Shown here piece after piece: positions 28,201 through 35,688 of a stretch of 64,000 nucleotides of DNA. The notes under the pieces are model-generated. The model searched no databases, had not been told where the DNA came from, and saw nothing but the letters and a program-made list of their open reading frames with translations. The DNA is from Astrobacterium formosum (GTDB lineage: Bacteria; Pseudomonadota; Alphaproteobacteria; Rhizobiales; Xanthobacteraceae). Numbering within the stretch: the first letter of the stretch is position 1; each line of letters begins with the position of its first letter. The stretch is from positions 1 to 64,000 of the forward strand of contig JAVDCA010000008.1 of assembly GCA_030848545.1 (NCBI GenBank). Direction: 5' to 3'. Position numbers and translations under genes: made by a program.

Positions 28201-30188
28201 AGGATGCGGCGCTGCTCGATACGCTGCAGGCGCGGTTCGAGTTCCTGGGCCGTCTGCCGAACACGCCGGCGCGCTTCATCGAAGGCGCCAACGTTCCGGC
28301 CAAGCGGCTGATCCTCGATCACAAGAACTACTATTCGATCACCGGTGGTCACGGTGCCTGCCGCGGTTGCGGCGAGGTGACGGCGATCCGCTTGGTGACC
28401 GCGACGAGCCATGCGATCCACGCCAAGCGGCGCAAGGAGCACATCCGCGACGTCGAAAGCCTGATCGCCAAGCTTCAGGCGAAGCTCGCGACCGTGAAGG
28501 ATACCGCCGAGGATCCCAATCGGCGCGCCCGCATGACCGAGACGATCGCCAAGCTCGACAAGCGGCTCTACTACCTGGAAAGCGGACCGACCGGTAACGG
28601 CCCGTCCAGCATGGTGTTCGCCAACGCCACGGGCTGCTCGAGCGTCTACGCCTCGACATTCCCGTTCAACCCCTACACCGACCCGTGGGTGAACAGCCTG
28701 TTCCAGGACACGCCCGCGGTCGCCAAGGGCATCTTCGAAGGCTTGTCTGCCAGCGCGATGGACGACGTCCGCGCGTTGCGAACGGCCCGTCTCGATCTCG
28801 ATGACGACTACGATCCGCAGGTGCATGACCGCCTGCTGAAGCTGCTCACCTGGGCGGACTTCACCGAGGAAGAACTCGCCCTCCTGCCGACCGTGGTCAG
28901 CATGGGCGGCGACGGCGCCACCTATGACATCGGCTTCGGCGCGCTGTCTCGCCTCCTGGCGACCAAGACGCCGATCAAGGTCGTGGTGCTCAATACCGGT
29001 GCTTATTCCAACACCGGTGGCCAGGCTTCGACCGCGAGCTTGACCGGACAAGACTCCGATCTCGCCCGTTTCGGCGCCGCCCACGCCGGCAAGCAGGAGG
29101 ACCGCAAGGAACTCGGGCTCATCGCCGCCTTCCATCCCAACGTGCTGGTGGCGCAGAGCTGCACGGCCGTGCAGGGCCACTTCTGGGGCAGCATCATGAA
29201 CTGCCTGGAGTACCAGGACGGTCCGGCGGTGCTCGACGTCTACACGCCTTGCCAGGCCGAGCACGGCATCGCCGACGCGGCTGCCAGCCAGCATGCCCGC
29301 ATGGCGGTGGAAAGCCGCATGAACCCGGTGTTCGTGCACGATCCGCGCGGCGGCATCGACCTGCATGCCCGCTTCAAGCTCGACGGCAACCGCGATGTCG
29401 AAAAGGATTGGACGGAGTACACCATCGAGTACGTCGAGAACGGCGCCAAGAAGCTCATGAAGATGCCGTTCACGCCGGCGGATTTCGCCGCCAGCGAGAC
29501 GCGCTTCAAGAAGCAGTTCCGTAAGGTTCCCGCCGACGCCAACGCAGTGCCGGTGCACGAGTTCATCGATCTCGATCCGGCCGCGCGCGAGGGCAAGGTG
29601 CCGTTCGTCTACTCGACGGACGACGACCAGAAGCTCATCAGGCTGGAAGTGTCGAAGACGCTTCTCCACCTGGTGCAGGAACGCCGCAAGTACTGGCGTA
29701 CCCTGCAGTATCTCGCGGGCCTCGACGTCGCGCAGATCGATGCAGCGCACAAGAAGGAGCTCGAGGGGATGCGTCGCCAGTACAACGACGCGCTCAACGA
29801 GCGTGAGAGTTCGATCGACTCGATCGCACGCGCGATGTCGGAACTGGCGGCCTCATCCAATGCGCCGATTGGCGGCGTGGCTCTGCCGGGTCTCTCGGCC
29901 GGAGCAGCTCCGGCGGCGGCTCCGGCCAAGGCAGCGGCCCAGAACGGCAATGGCGCTTTCGTCTCCCTGTCGGAAGACGACATCGTCAAGTGCACCAACT
30001 GCAAGACTTGCTACCAGGATCTGCCGGAGATCTTCGAAAAGACCCAGATCGTTGTCAACGGCGCCGCCAAGGAAGTCGCCCACATGATCCCGGGCGCCCT
30101 CCAGAAGGTCAAGGCGACCCCCGAAATCAAGAGCAAGGTGGCTCGTGTCGCCGCCAACTGCGACGCGGAGATCATTCATGAGCACTGA
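25218..30188 (+). CDS. Pyruvate:ferredoxin oxidoreductase-like 2-oxoacid oxidoreductase with extra C-terminal Fe-S domain
   Basis: The single chain (1656 aa) has the NifJ domain order: pyrimidine-binding domain (GYPITPSTEISE near residue 31, EGEHSAQSGALGAALTGG), an AARVVSKHSLNVMAGHDDV segment like the substrate-Arg region of PFOR, the gamma domain (FRIRFHSVGGYGTIATGKL), a two-cluster ferredoxin domain (Cys844, 847, 850, 854 and Cys975, 978, 981, 985), and the ThDP domain (GGHGACRGCGE with Cys1048/1051; MGGDGATYDIG with Asp1232; NTGAYSNTGGQ). Typical NifJ has about 1170-1200 residues; here a linker and a C-terminal domain of about 70 residues with CTNCKTC (1592-1598) and Cys1648 are added, likely one more [4Fe-4S] cluster. 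The expected reaction is 2-oxoacid + CoA to acyl-CoA + CO2 with low-potential electrons. The next gene overlaps by 11 bases and should be the electron partner. Confidence 0.9.
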   Translation: MNVKYPGIPDVIHGNGAIAEVMGHVCGGVIGYPITPSTEISEIYEAFRSGGGCNVWGKHPFFFEPEGEHSAQSGALGAALTGGKYISNASSSQGILYGLESHYVTVGKKVGGFVLQVAARVVSKHSLNVMAGHDDVYALLQSGYTILFGSNSQEAADLAVISYKLSALSLIPVANAMDGFATSHMLAEALMPEPELLREFLGDPAGRIKCPTVAQEMLFGAKGRVHQLQQYVARHQSELVPSDLTALKAFIDKNADAIEKDAAGKLIDKTLAFLPEELQAPWRRQWLNAYEKGTRQLVPALVDPHNPGLTGGVQNQPDFQAGSVDHRTHFANEVPRFAREIMAEYTALTGRVYAPIKTFMVDDADHVMIGLGSVTDDAEAVATYLRGKGKKVGVISVKLLQPFPEAEIVAALKGKKAVTVLERCDVTALTTLVTTALFKARENVDGVRHPGIPALDKAPKLTTAIFGLGAHDLQPRHLVAAFKNMETNNHPFVYLGSQFFSKTPSPKLAVLQDRLKAAYPETELMALETEANPSLLPKEAFRIRFHSVGGYGTIATGKLLTDILAGVLDLHSKAAPKYGSEKSGAPTNYYITLSPETVLLTNAELEDVEIVISPDHKVFSHTNPLRGLVEGGTFILQSQLSPLEVWKELPERARKTIRDKKIKFLVLDGFEVAKRHAPTPELETRMMGIAFIGAVCGHVDRIAADADKDAMLKKIRYDLNKKFGAKGGAVVEGNLTVIREGVEATKKVDYNDPAFLAVEKEPAAAAGRTVAVSAAMCLATSSSANGFLDRDYYEEMMAAPFRDGTIAEAPVLPGSGMFMPAGSAALKDKGLFRRHVPEFNADLCTGCMECAVVCPDAAIPNTVHDIRDLMSTAITQIDVAETQRQAMRDQVPALADAVREIYRGTKGAKAFHEVVTAAIAELEVENAGVKRNLGKMAEVLAGYPVARTRPFFDAMEKAVPGSGGLYSAAVDPWKCSGCLECLEVCGPHALVERQQDAALLDTLQARFEFLGRLPNTPARFIEGANVPAKRLILDHKNYYSITGGHGACRGCGEVTAIRLVTATSHAIHAKRRKEHIRDVESLIAKLQAKLATVKDTAEDPNRRARMTETIAKLDKRLYYLESGPTGNGPSSMVFANATGCSSVYASTFPFNPYTDPWVNSLFQDTPAVAKGIFEGLSASAMDDVRALRTARLDLDDDYDPQVHDRLLKLLTWADFTEEELALLPTVVSMGGDGATYDIGFGALSRLLATKTPIKVVVLNTGAYSNTGGQASTASLTGQDSDLARFGAAHAGKQEDRKELGLIAAFHPNVLVAQSCTAVQGHFWGSIMNCLEYQDGPAVLDVYTPCQAEHGIADAAASQHARMAVESRMNPVFVHDPRGGIDLHARFKLDGNRDVEKDWTEYTIEYVENGAKKLMKMPFTPADFAASETRFKKQFRKVPADANAVPVHEFIDLDPAAREGKVPFVYSTDDDQKLIRLEVSKTLLHLVQERRKYWRTLQYLAGLDVAQIDAAHKKELEGMRRQYNDALNERESSIDSIARAMSELAASSNAPIGGVALPGLSAGAAPAAAPAKAAAQNGNGAFVSLSEDDIVKCTNCKTCYQDLPEIFEKTQIVVNGAAKEVAHMIPGALQKVKATPEIKSKVARVAANCDAEIIHEH

Positions 30189-33024
30189 CGTAACCCCCAC
30201 GGCGGCGGCCGGGATCGGCAGCGATCTCGAACGCTTCCGCCGGGTCACCAGCGTCCTGGAAGCCACGCAGGGCGAACTGGAGGAACTGGAGAGCAGTGAG
30301 GCTTTCCAGGTCTTCCAGAAGCAGCTCACTCTCTTGCGCAAGCGGCTCCTCAACGATCCCAAGTCGTTGCGGCAGACCTTCATCGCCGATGGCACTCAGG
30401 CCATCGTGTGGGAGTTCAAGCAGGACGAACTCGGCGCCAACTTCACCAAGACGCTGTGGAACCTGCTCCTGCGCGACGACGACATGAGCACGATCCTGAT
30501 GCGCTTCATCTGGGCCGTGCCGCTCAAGTTCAAGCGCAAGTTCATCGTCGCGATCGACAAGCATCTCTCCGACCGCTACCCGATGTTCAAGGGGCTGTCG
30601 GAGAACTGGCCGGGGCAGAACTACATCCCCCCCTATGTGCGTCCGGCGGAACAGCGCAAGAACGACTTCGACCTCGTCACCATGGGCTATCTGGGCTACC
30701 GGACCCTTGGCTATTCGCAGCGCGACGTCGACCTGTTCGTCTGGCTGGAGGTGCTGCGCGACAAGCAGTGCGAAGATCGTCCATGCGAACTGGGCGTGTG
30801 CGACGCCAAGGGCCGCAAGGTCGGCGGCTGCCCGGTGGTGATCCACATCCCGGACATGCTGAACCTGCTCGGCCAGGGCAAGTTCAAGGACGCGCTCAAG
30901 CTGATCCAGGCCTGCAACCCGCTGCCGAACGTCACCGGCCGCGTCTGCCCGCAGGAAAAGCAGTGTCAGGGTGTGTGCACCATCACGGGCCGGCCGATCG
31001 AGATCGGCCAGCTCGAGTGGTTCCTGCCCGAACGCGAGCGGCTCCTGAACAAGGAGAACGGCGAGGATCTGAGCGGTTGGGCGGACTATGTCTCGCCGTG
31101 GGAGAAGGCCGAGAAGCCGCCGATCGCAGTGGTCGGTTCGGGCCCCGCCGGCCTGATCAACGCCTACCTGCTGTCGGTCGAGGGTTTTCCCGTCACCGTC
31201 TTCGAGGCTTTCCATGACCTCGGTGGCGTGCTGCGCTACGGCATTCCCGAGTTCCGACTGCCCAACGCGCTGATCGACGACGTGGTCGCGAAGATCGATC
31301 GGCTCGGCGGCAAGTTCGTCAAGAACTTTGTGGTCGGCAAGACGGCCACCCTCCAGGACATCAAGGATGCCGGCTTCTGGAAGGTCTTCGTCGGCACCGG
31401 CGCCGGCCTGCCGCGCTTCATGCACATCCCGGGCGAGCATCTCAACGGCGTCATGTCGGCCAATGAGTTCCTGACTCGCGTCAACCTGATGCAGGCGAGG
31501 CTGGACGACTACGAGACGCCGCTACCGATCGTGAAGGACAAGCACGTCATCGTCATCGGCGGCGGCAACACCGCCATGGATGCGGCGCGCACCTCCAAGC
31601 GCCTCGGCGCCAAGGTGACGATCGTCTACCGCCGCACCCAGAAGGAGATGCCGGCCCGCGTCGAGGAACTCCACCACGCGCTGGAAGAGGGGATCGAATT
31701 GATGCCCTTGAGGGCGCCGACGGAGTTCGTCAGTGGCGGCGAACACCATGTCTGCCATGCCGTCCTCGACGTCATGGAGCTCGGGCCGCCCGACGCGTCG
31801 GGCCGCCGCGCTCCGGTCTCGACCGGCAAGTCGGAGACGTTGGCGGTCGATCTCGTCATCATGGCGCTCGGCAACGACTCCAATCCAATCATCAAGGACA
31901 GCGAGCCCCGCATCAAAGTTTCGAAGTGGGGCACGCTCCTGGTCGAGAACGGCGCCGAAACGACGTTGAAGGACGTCTACTCGGGCGGCGATGCCACGCG
32001 CGGCGGATCGACGGCCATCAATGCGGCCGGCGACGGCAAGGCGGCGGCCGAGCAGATCGCCCAGAAGATCCCGTTCACGGCGGCGGAGATCACGGACTTC
32101 GTCGCCCGGGCGGCGGCTTATACGGCCAAGGCCCAGACGCCTTACACGATCGTCAAGCGGCGCGACATCGCCACCGGCATCGTCGAGATCAGCGTCAAGG
32201 CGCCGATGGTCGCCAGGTCGGCCCAGGCGGGGCAGTTCGTGCGCGTTCTGGCGGATCCCAAGGGCGAGCTGATCCCGCTCACTCTGGCGGATTGGAACGC
32301 CAAGGCGGGCACCATCGACCTGGTCATCCAGGGCATGGGGACGAGCTCGATCCAGATCAACCGGATGAAGGTGGGCGAAGCCTTGACCGGCATCGCCGGT
32401 CCGCTTGGTCAGCCGTCCCATCTGCACAAGTATGCCGCCGACCAGACGGTGGTGTTCTGCGCCGGCGGCGTCGGTCTGCCGCCGGTCTATCCGATCGCCC
32501 GCGAGCATCTGCGGCTCGGCAACCACGTCACCCTGATCGCCGGCTACCGGACCAAGGACGCGTTGTTCTGGACGGCGGAAGGCGAGCGGGTCGACAAGCT
32601 GCAGAAGGAGTTCGGGGCTCAGCTCGACGTCATCTACTGCACCAACGACGGCACGTTCGGCATCAAGGGCTTCGTGACGACGCCGCTGCAGGAGATGATG
32701 GACGCCGGCAAGGTCAGCAAGGGCAAGAAGGTCGCGGAAGTGATCGCCATCGGCCCGCCGCTGATGATGAAGGCGGTCACCGAACTGACCCGCAAATACG
32801 CGGTGCCGACGGTCGTCAGCCTGAACTCGATCATGGTGGACGCTACCGGCATGTGCGGCGCCTGCATGGTGCCGGTCACCATCGACGGCAAGATGGTGCG
32901 CAAGCACGCCTGCATCGACGGACCGGAGCTCGACGCCCATATCATCGACTGGGACAAGTTCCTGCCCCGCTTCGACCAGTTCAAGCCGCAGGAAAAGGCC
33001 AGCCGCGAGAAGCACGGACTGTGA
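30178..33024 (+). CDS. NfnB-NfnA-like fusion: GltD-type flavoprotein joined to a ferredoxin-NAD(P)+ reductase module
   Basis: The protein (948 aa) starts with about 200 residues that I do not recognise. Then come Cys-rich segments (CEDRPCELGVC, and Cys246, 257, 263 and 267 in the CNPLPNVTGRVCP region) that match the Fe-S sites of glutamate synthase small subunit/NfnB, an FAD site (VVGSGPAGLINAYLLS, about 318-333) and an NAD(P) site (VIGGGNTAMDAARTSKRLG, about 460). From about 655 an FNR-like domain follows (AGGVGLPPVYPIAREH), ending in a [2Fe-2S] motif MCGACMVP with Cys893, 896 and 912, as in NfnA/SudB. NfnAB couples NADH, NADPH and ferredoxin by electron bifurcation, normally as two subunits; here both are in one chain. 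Overlap with the PFOR-like gene implies a joint complex. Sulfide dehydrogenase is a weaker alternative. Confidence 0.85.
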   Translation: MSTDVTPTAAAGIGSDLERFRRVTSVLEATQGELEELESSEAFQVFQKQLTLLRKRLLNDPKSLRQTFIADGTQAIVWEFKQDELGANFTKTLWNLLLRDDDMSTILMRFIWAVPLKFKRKFIVAIDKHLSDRYPMFKGLSENWPGQNYIPPYVRPAEQRKNDFDLVTMGYLGYRTLGYSQRDVDLFVWLEVLRDKQCEDRPCELGVCDAKGRKVGGCPVVIHIPDMLNLLGQGKFKDALKLIQACNPLPNVTGRVCPQEKQCQGVCTITGRPIEIGQLEWFLPERERLLNKENGEDLSGWADYVSPWEKAEKPPIAVVGSGPAGLINAYLLSVEGFPVTVFEAFHDLGGVLRYGIPEFRLPNALIDDVVAKIDRLGGKFVKNFVVGKTATLQDIKDAGFWKVFVGTGAGLPRFMHIPGEHLNGVMSANEFLTRVNLMQARLDDYETPLPIVKDKHVIVIGGGNTAMDAARTSKRLGAKVTIVYRRTQKEMPARVEELHHALEEGIELMPLRAPTEFVSGGEHHVCHAVLDVMELGPPDASGRRAPVSTGKSETLAVDLVIMALGNDSNPIIKDSEPRIKVSKWGTLLVENGAETTLKDVYSGGDATRGGSTAINAAGDGKAAAEQIAQKIPFTAAEITDFVARAAAYTAKAQTPYTIVKRRDIATGIVEISVKAPMVARSAQAGQFVRVLADPKGELIPLTLADWNAKAGTIDLVIQGMGTSSIQINRMKVGEALTGIAGPLGQPSHLHKYAADQTVVFCAGGVGLPPVYPIAREHLRLGNHVTLIAGYRTKDALFWTAEGERVDKLQKEFGAQLDVIYCTNDGTFGIKGFVTTPLQEMMDAGKVSKGKKVAEVIAIGPPLMMKAVTELTRKYAVPTVVSLNSIMVDATGMCGACMVPVTIDGKMVRKHACIDGPELDAHIIDWDKFLPRFDQFKPQEKASREKHGL

Positions 33025-33070
33025 CACGCGGGCGGCGCGGGCCGGTTGGTCCGCACCGCTTGACGATCGG

Positions 33071-33084
33071 TTGAGTAAGATCAA
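33071..33084 (+). promoter_or_regulatory. FNR/FixK/Anr-type box upstream of the copper-efflux-like genes
   Basis: TTGAGTAAGATCAA matches TTGA-N6-TCAA. It lies 73 bases before the start of the Cys-rich exported protein gene and 47 bases after the stop of the Nfn-like gene. A minus-10 match at the class II distance is weak (near 33108), so the promoter itself is uncertain. It is the second such box in the window. Confidence 0.6.
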
Positions 33085-33134
33085 GGCGGCACGTCATCGT
33101 TCCCCGCATGTTGTGGGCGGTGACGTGCCGCCTT
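33083..33134. terminator. Large perfect inverted repeat after the Nfn-like gene
   Basis: AAGGCGGCACGTCA (33083-33096) and TGACGTGCCGCCTT (33121-33134) are perfect 14-base inverted repeats around a 24-base loop. The stem is very stable but is followed by few T residues, so it may terminate, protect the 3' end of the upstream mRNA, or bind a protein. It overlaps the last two bases of the FNR-type box. Confidence 0.65.
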
Positions 33135-33156
33135 CGACGTTTATACCATTGGAACC

Positions 33157-33480
33157 ATGCGACTGAGCCGGACCATCCTTGTCGCCATTCTGGCGATCGC
33201 CGTGGCCCTCCTGCCGACGATCGGCGGAATGGCGGCGGCTGCGTCCGCGCATGCCGTATCCGCTTCCGACTGCTGCCACGACCAGTCCCCTTGCGACGAC
33301 GGACCGGCGCTCGGCGACTGCGCCGCCATGTCGGTGTGTGCGGTCAAGTGCTTCAACTTCGTCGGCCTGCCTGAAATGACCATCGTTCCTGCGGTCGTCT
33401 CCACGGCCGTGGCCATTCCGGCGAGCCCGGCCGCGGTCTCCCAGGCCATTCCGCCGCCTCTGCGTCCACCTCGCGTCTGA
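33157..33480 (+). CDS. Small exported Cys-rich protein of unknown function
   Basis: The protein (107 aa) has a signal peptide of about 30 residues (hydrophobic core VAILAIAVALLP, cleavage near ASAHA). The mature part has seven Cys in a short region (DCCHDQSPCDD, GDCAAMSVCAVKCFNF) and a Pro/Ala/Val-rich end with PPPLRPPRV. I do not recognise a named family. Its place directly before YtkA-like and CusBA-like genes suggests a role in copper or other metal handling in the periplasm. I see no clear ribosome binding site; ATG 33157 is the only start that gives a signal peptide. Confidence 0.7.
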   Translation: MRLSRTILVAILAIAVALLPTIGGMAAAASAHAVSASDCCHDQSPCDDGPALGDCAAMSVCAVKCFNFVGLPEMTIVPAVVSTAVAIPASPAAVSQAIPPPLRPPRV

Positions 33481-33580
33481 TGTCCCGATAAGCCCCACGG
33501 GAGCCGTGCGCCTCGCGCGCGGCGTTACGGGTTCGCGGATAGAGCCGCGTCCCTAAATCGGACAACGAGGACACGAGATC

Positions 33581-33976
33581 ATGAAAGCAGTCTATCTGTT
33601 CGCCGCGGCGCTCGCCGCCGGCGTGAGCCTGACCACGACCGCCGTGCTGGCGGCGGCCGGCGACTACGAGTTCCAAGGCGTCGCCGCCGAGACCAAGAAG
33701 GGCGATGACGTTGTCGTCGCGGTTCGCCTGGTGCACAAGCCGACCGGCAAGCCCGTCGACGGGGCCGTCATCATCCGCACCCGCATCGACATGTCGCCGG
33801 ACAAGATGGCCGACATGGTGTCGCCGGTCGCCGCCGTCGACGCCAAGGAGCCCGGCACCTACGCCTTCAAGACCGATCTGCCCATGGCGGGGCGGTATTT
33901 GTTCAGCCTCGCCGCCAAGGTGCAGGGCGAACCGGAGACGGTCGTCGGCAAGGTGATCCTCAAAGCCGTGAAGTAG
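33581..33976 (+). CDS. YtkA/FixH-like periplasmic protein
   Basis: The protein (131 aa) has a signal peptide (about residues 1-25) and one small beta-sandwich-like domain with DYEFQGVAAETKKGDDVVVA, MSPDKMADMVSPV and DLPMAGRYLFSLAAKVQGE. This matches the YtkA-like domain often found beside heavy-metal efflux adaptors, and is related to FixH. The several Met residues near MSPDKMADM may bind copper, which is inference. A CGAGGA site precedes the ATG. Confidence 0.75.
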   Translation: MKAVYLFAAALAAGVSLTTTAVLAAAGDYEFQGVAAETKKGDDVVVAVRLVHKPTGKPVDGAVIIRTRIDMSPDKMADMVSPVAAVDAKEPGTYAFKTDLPMAGRYLFSLAAKVQGEPETVVGKVILKAVK

Positions 33977-34007
33977 GCGGTACATCGCACGTCCAACCCT
34001 CTCCCAG

Positions 34008-34170
34008 CCTCATCCTGAGGAGCGCTCGTCTTCGAGCGCGTCTCGAAGGATGGGGCCGCCCCCGATGTCGGGCTTGCCCGACATCCGAACGAACAAGTCT
34101 AGGTCGGCTACAGCCGACCTAGATGCTTCGAGACGCGGCCCAAGCGGGCCGCTCCTCAGGACGAGGGCGG
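34008..34170. repeat. Palindromic repeat (family CCTCATCCTGAGG), copy 1
   Basis: The element starts CCTCATCCTGAGGAGCGC and ends with CTCCTCAGGACGAGG, an imperfect inverted repeat. Internal landmarks are GTCTCGAAGGATG, its counterpart GCTTCGAGACGC, and two extra hairpins (GATGTCGGGC/GCCCGACATC and CTAGGTCGGCT/AGCCGACCTAG). Related copies lie at 59249-59437 and 61398-61500. It stands between the YtkA-like gene and the CusB-like gene. Confidence 0.8.
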
Positions 34171-34269
34171 GGAGAGAGCGCACGGGTTTGATGCGCCATG
34201 TTCTTGTGCCGACGGTGGACGCCGAAGTCCGCTGCTTCCCCTCACGTGCCCGAACCGAAAGCGGTGACC

Positions 34270-35688
34270 ATGAGCACGATTCGAAATCTTCTTCTCCTGA
34301 CGCTCGGCCTCGCGGCCGGCGTCACGGGCGGCGTTTGGTACGCCACGCATCCGCTGGCCGCCGCGACCCCCGCGGTGGCGTCCGCCCCCGTCCTTGATGC
34401 CGCGCCGCCGCGCACCGTTCTCTACTATCGCGATCCGTCGGGCGCGCCGACGTGGTCGGCGACGCCCGCGAACGACGTCCACGGCCGCGCCTTCCTGCCG
34501 GTCTACGACGACGAAGAGCCGTCCTTTGAGCCAGCCGCACCGAAGCCGGTGGCGGCGCAGGGCAGTCGCAAGATTCTCTACTACCGCAATCCCATGGGCC
34601 TGCCGGACACCTCGCCGGTGCCGAAGAAGGACTCCATGGGCATGGATTACATCGCGGTCTACGAGGGCGAGAGCGACGACGGCGGCGAACTCAAGATCAC
34701 GCCCGGCCGCATCCAGCGCTCGGGCGTGCGTACCGAGCCGGTCGCAGCGCGCGTGATCGTCAAGCCGGTGCGGGCCGTCGGATCGGTGGCGCTCGACGAA
34801 AAGCGCGTCACTGTGGTGACGCTACGCGCCGAAGGCTTCATCGAGGAATTGTTCGTCTCGACGTCGGGGCAGGACATCAAAGCCGGCCAGCCACTGTTCC
34901 GCGTCTACGCGCCGCAGATCCAGCAGGCGCAGACCGATTTCCTGGTGGCGATCGGGGCAGCGCAGCGCGGCGTCGTCGGCGCCGACGCCCAGGGGGCGCT
35001 CGCCGGTGCCGTTCAGCGGTTGCGCAATCTCGACGTGCCCGACGTCCGCATCCAGGAGGTCCGCGAGACCCGCGCCAATCCACGTACCCTCGATTGGCCG
35101 TCGCCGGCCACCGGCACCGTCATGGCCAAGCGGGTGATCGCAGGGCAGAAGGTGGCCGCCGGCGACGAGCTCTATCGCATCGCCGACCTCACCACTGTGT
35201 GGGTGATCGCCGATGTGGCCGAAAGCGACATCGGCACCCTCAAGAAGGGCCAGAAGGCGGCGGTGACCTTCCGGGCCTACCCGGACGAGCCCATCGAGGG
35301 CACGGTGACGCTCGTCTATCACGAGATGAAGCCGGAAACGCGTACCGGCCGCGTGCGTATCGAGATCCCCAATCCGGACTTGCGTTTCAAGACCGACATG
35401 TATGCCGACGTGGTCTTCCGCACCGGCGTCGACGAGATGCCGGTGGTGGCCGTGCCGGACGGCGCCGTTCTCGACGACGGCGCTCGTCAGGTGGTGCTGG
35501 TCGCCAAGGGGGAAGGCCGTTTCGAGCCCCGCACCGTCAAGCTCGGCCGGCGCAGCGGCGGCTACCGGCAGGTCCATGAAGGGCTGAGGGAGGGCGAGGA
35601 GATCGTCACCTCCGCCAATTTCCTCATCGATGCCGAAAGTAACCTGCGCGCCGCGCTCAGGACGTTCCAGACGGAGGATGCGCAATGA
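34270..35688 (+). CDS. cusB: CusB-like periplasmic adaptor of a heavy-metal RND efflux pump
   Basis: The protein (472 aa) has an N-terminal signal/anchor (about residues 5-25) and then two tandem copies of a heavy-metal-binding-domain-like motif: VLYYRDPSGAPTWSATPAND (from 50) and ILYYRNPMGLPDTSPVPKKD (from 102, followed by SMGMDYIAVY). The second copy keeps its Met residues but has no Cys. Next come the barrel-sandwich and hairpin regions (GFIEELFVSTSGQDIKAGQP) and the beta barrel (WVIADVAESDIG). Membrane fusion proteins of this type hand copper or silver to the RND pump. The stop overlaps the cusA-like start by four bases. Confidence 0.88.
   Translation: MSTIRNLLLLTLGLAAGVTGGVWYATHPLAAATPAVASAPVLDAAPPRTVLYYRDPSGAPTWSATPANDVHGRAFLPVYDDEEPSFEPAAPKPVAAQGSRKILYYRNPMGLPDTSPVPKKDSMGMDYIAVYEGESDDGGELKITPGRIQRSGVRTEPVAARVIVKPVRAVGSVALDEKRVTVVTLRAEGFIEELFVSTSGQDIKAGQPLFRVYAPQIQQAQTDFLVAIGAAQRGVVGADAQGALAGAVQRLRNLDVPDVRIQEVRETRANPRTLDWPSPATGTVMAKRVIAGQKVAAGDELYRIADLTTVWVIADVAESDIGTLKKGQKAAVTFRAYPDEPIEGTVTLVYHEMKPETRTGRVRIEIPNPDLRFKTDMYADVVFRTGVDEMPVVAVPDGAVLDDGARQVVLVAKGEGRFEPRTVKLGRRSGGYRQVHEGLREGEEIVTSANFLIDAESNLRAALRTFQTEDAQ

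Noticed and set aside
27090-29750. Minus-strand open frame of about 886 codons opposite the PFOR-like gene
   Set aside because: No domain motif is visible, and the plus strand encodes a complete PFOR with Fe-S and ThDP motifs in order.
30178-33024. Plain glutamate synthase small subunit
   Set aside because: There is no large subunit nearby, and the chain continues into an FNR-like domain with a [2Fe-2S] motif, which GltD lacks.
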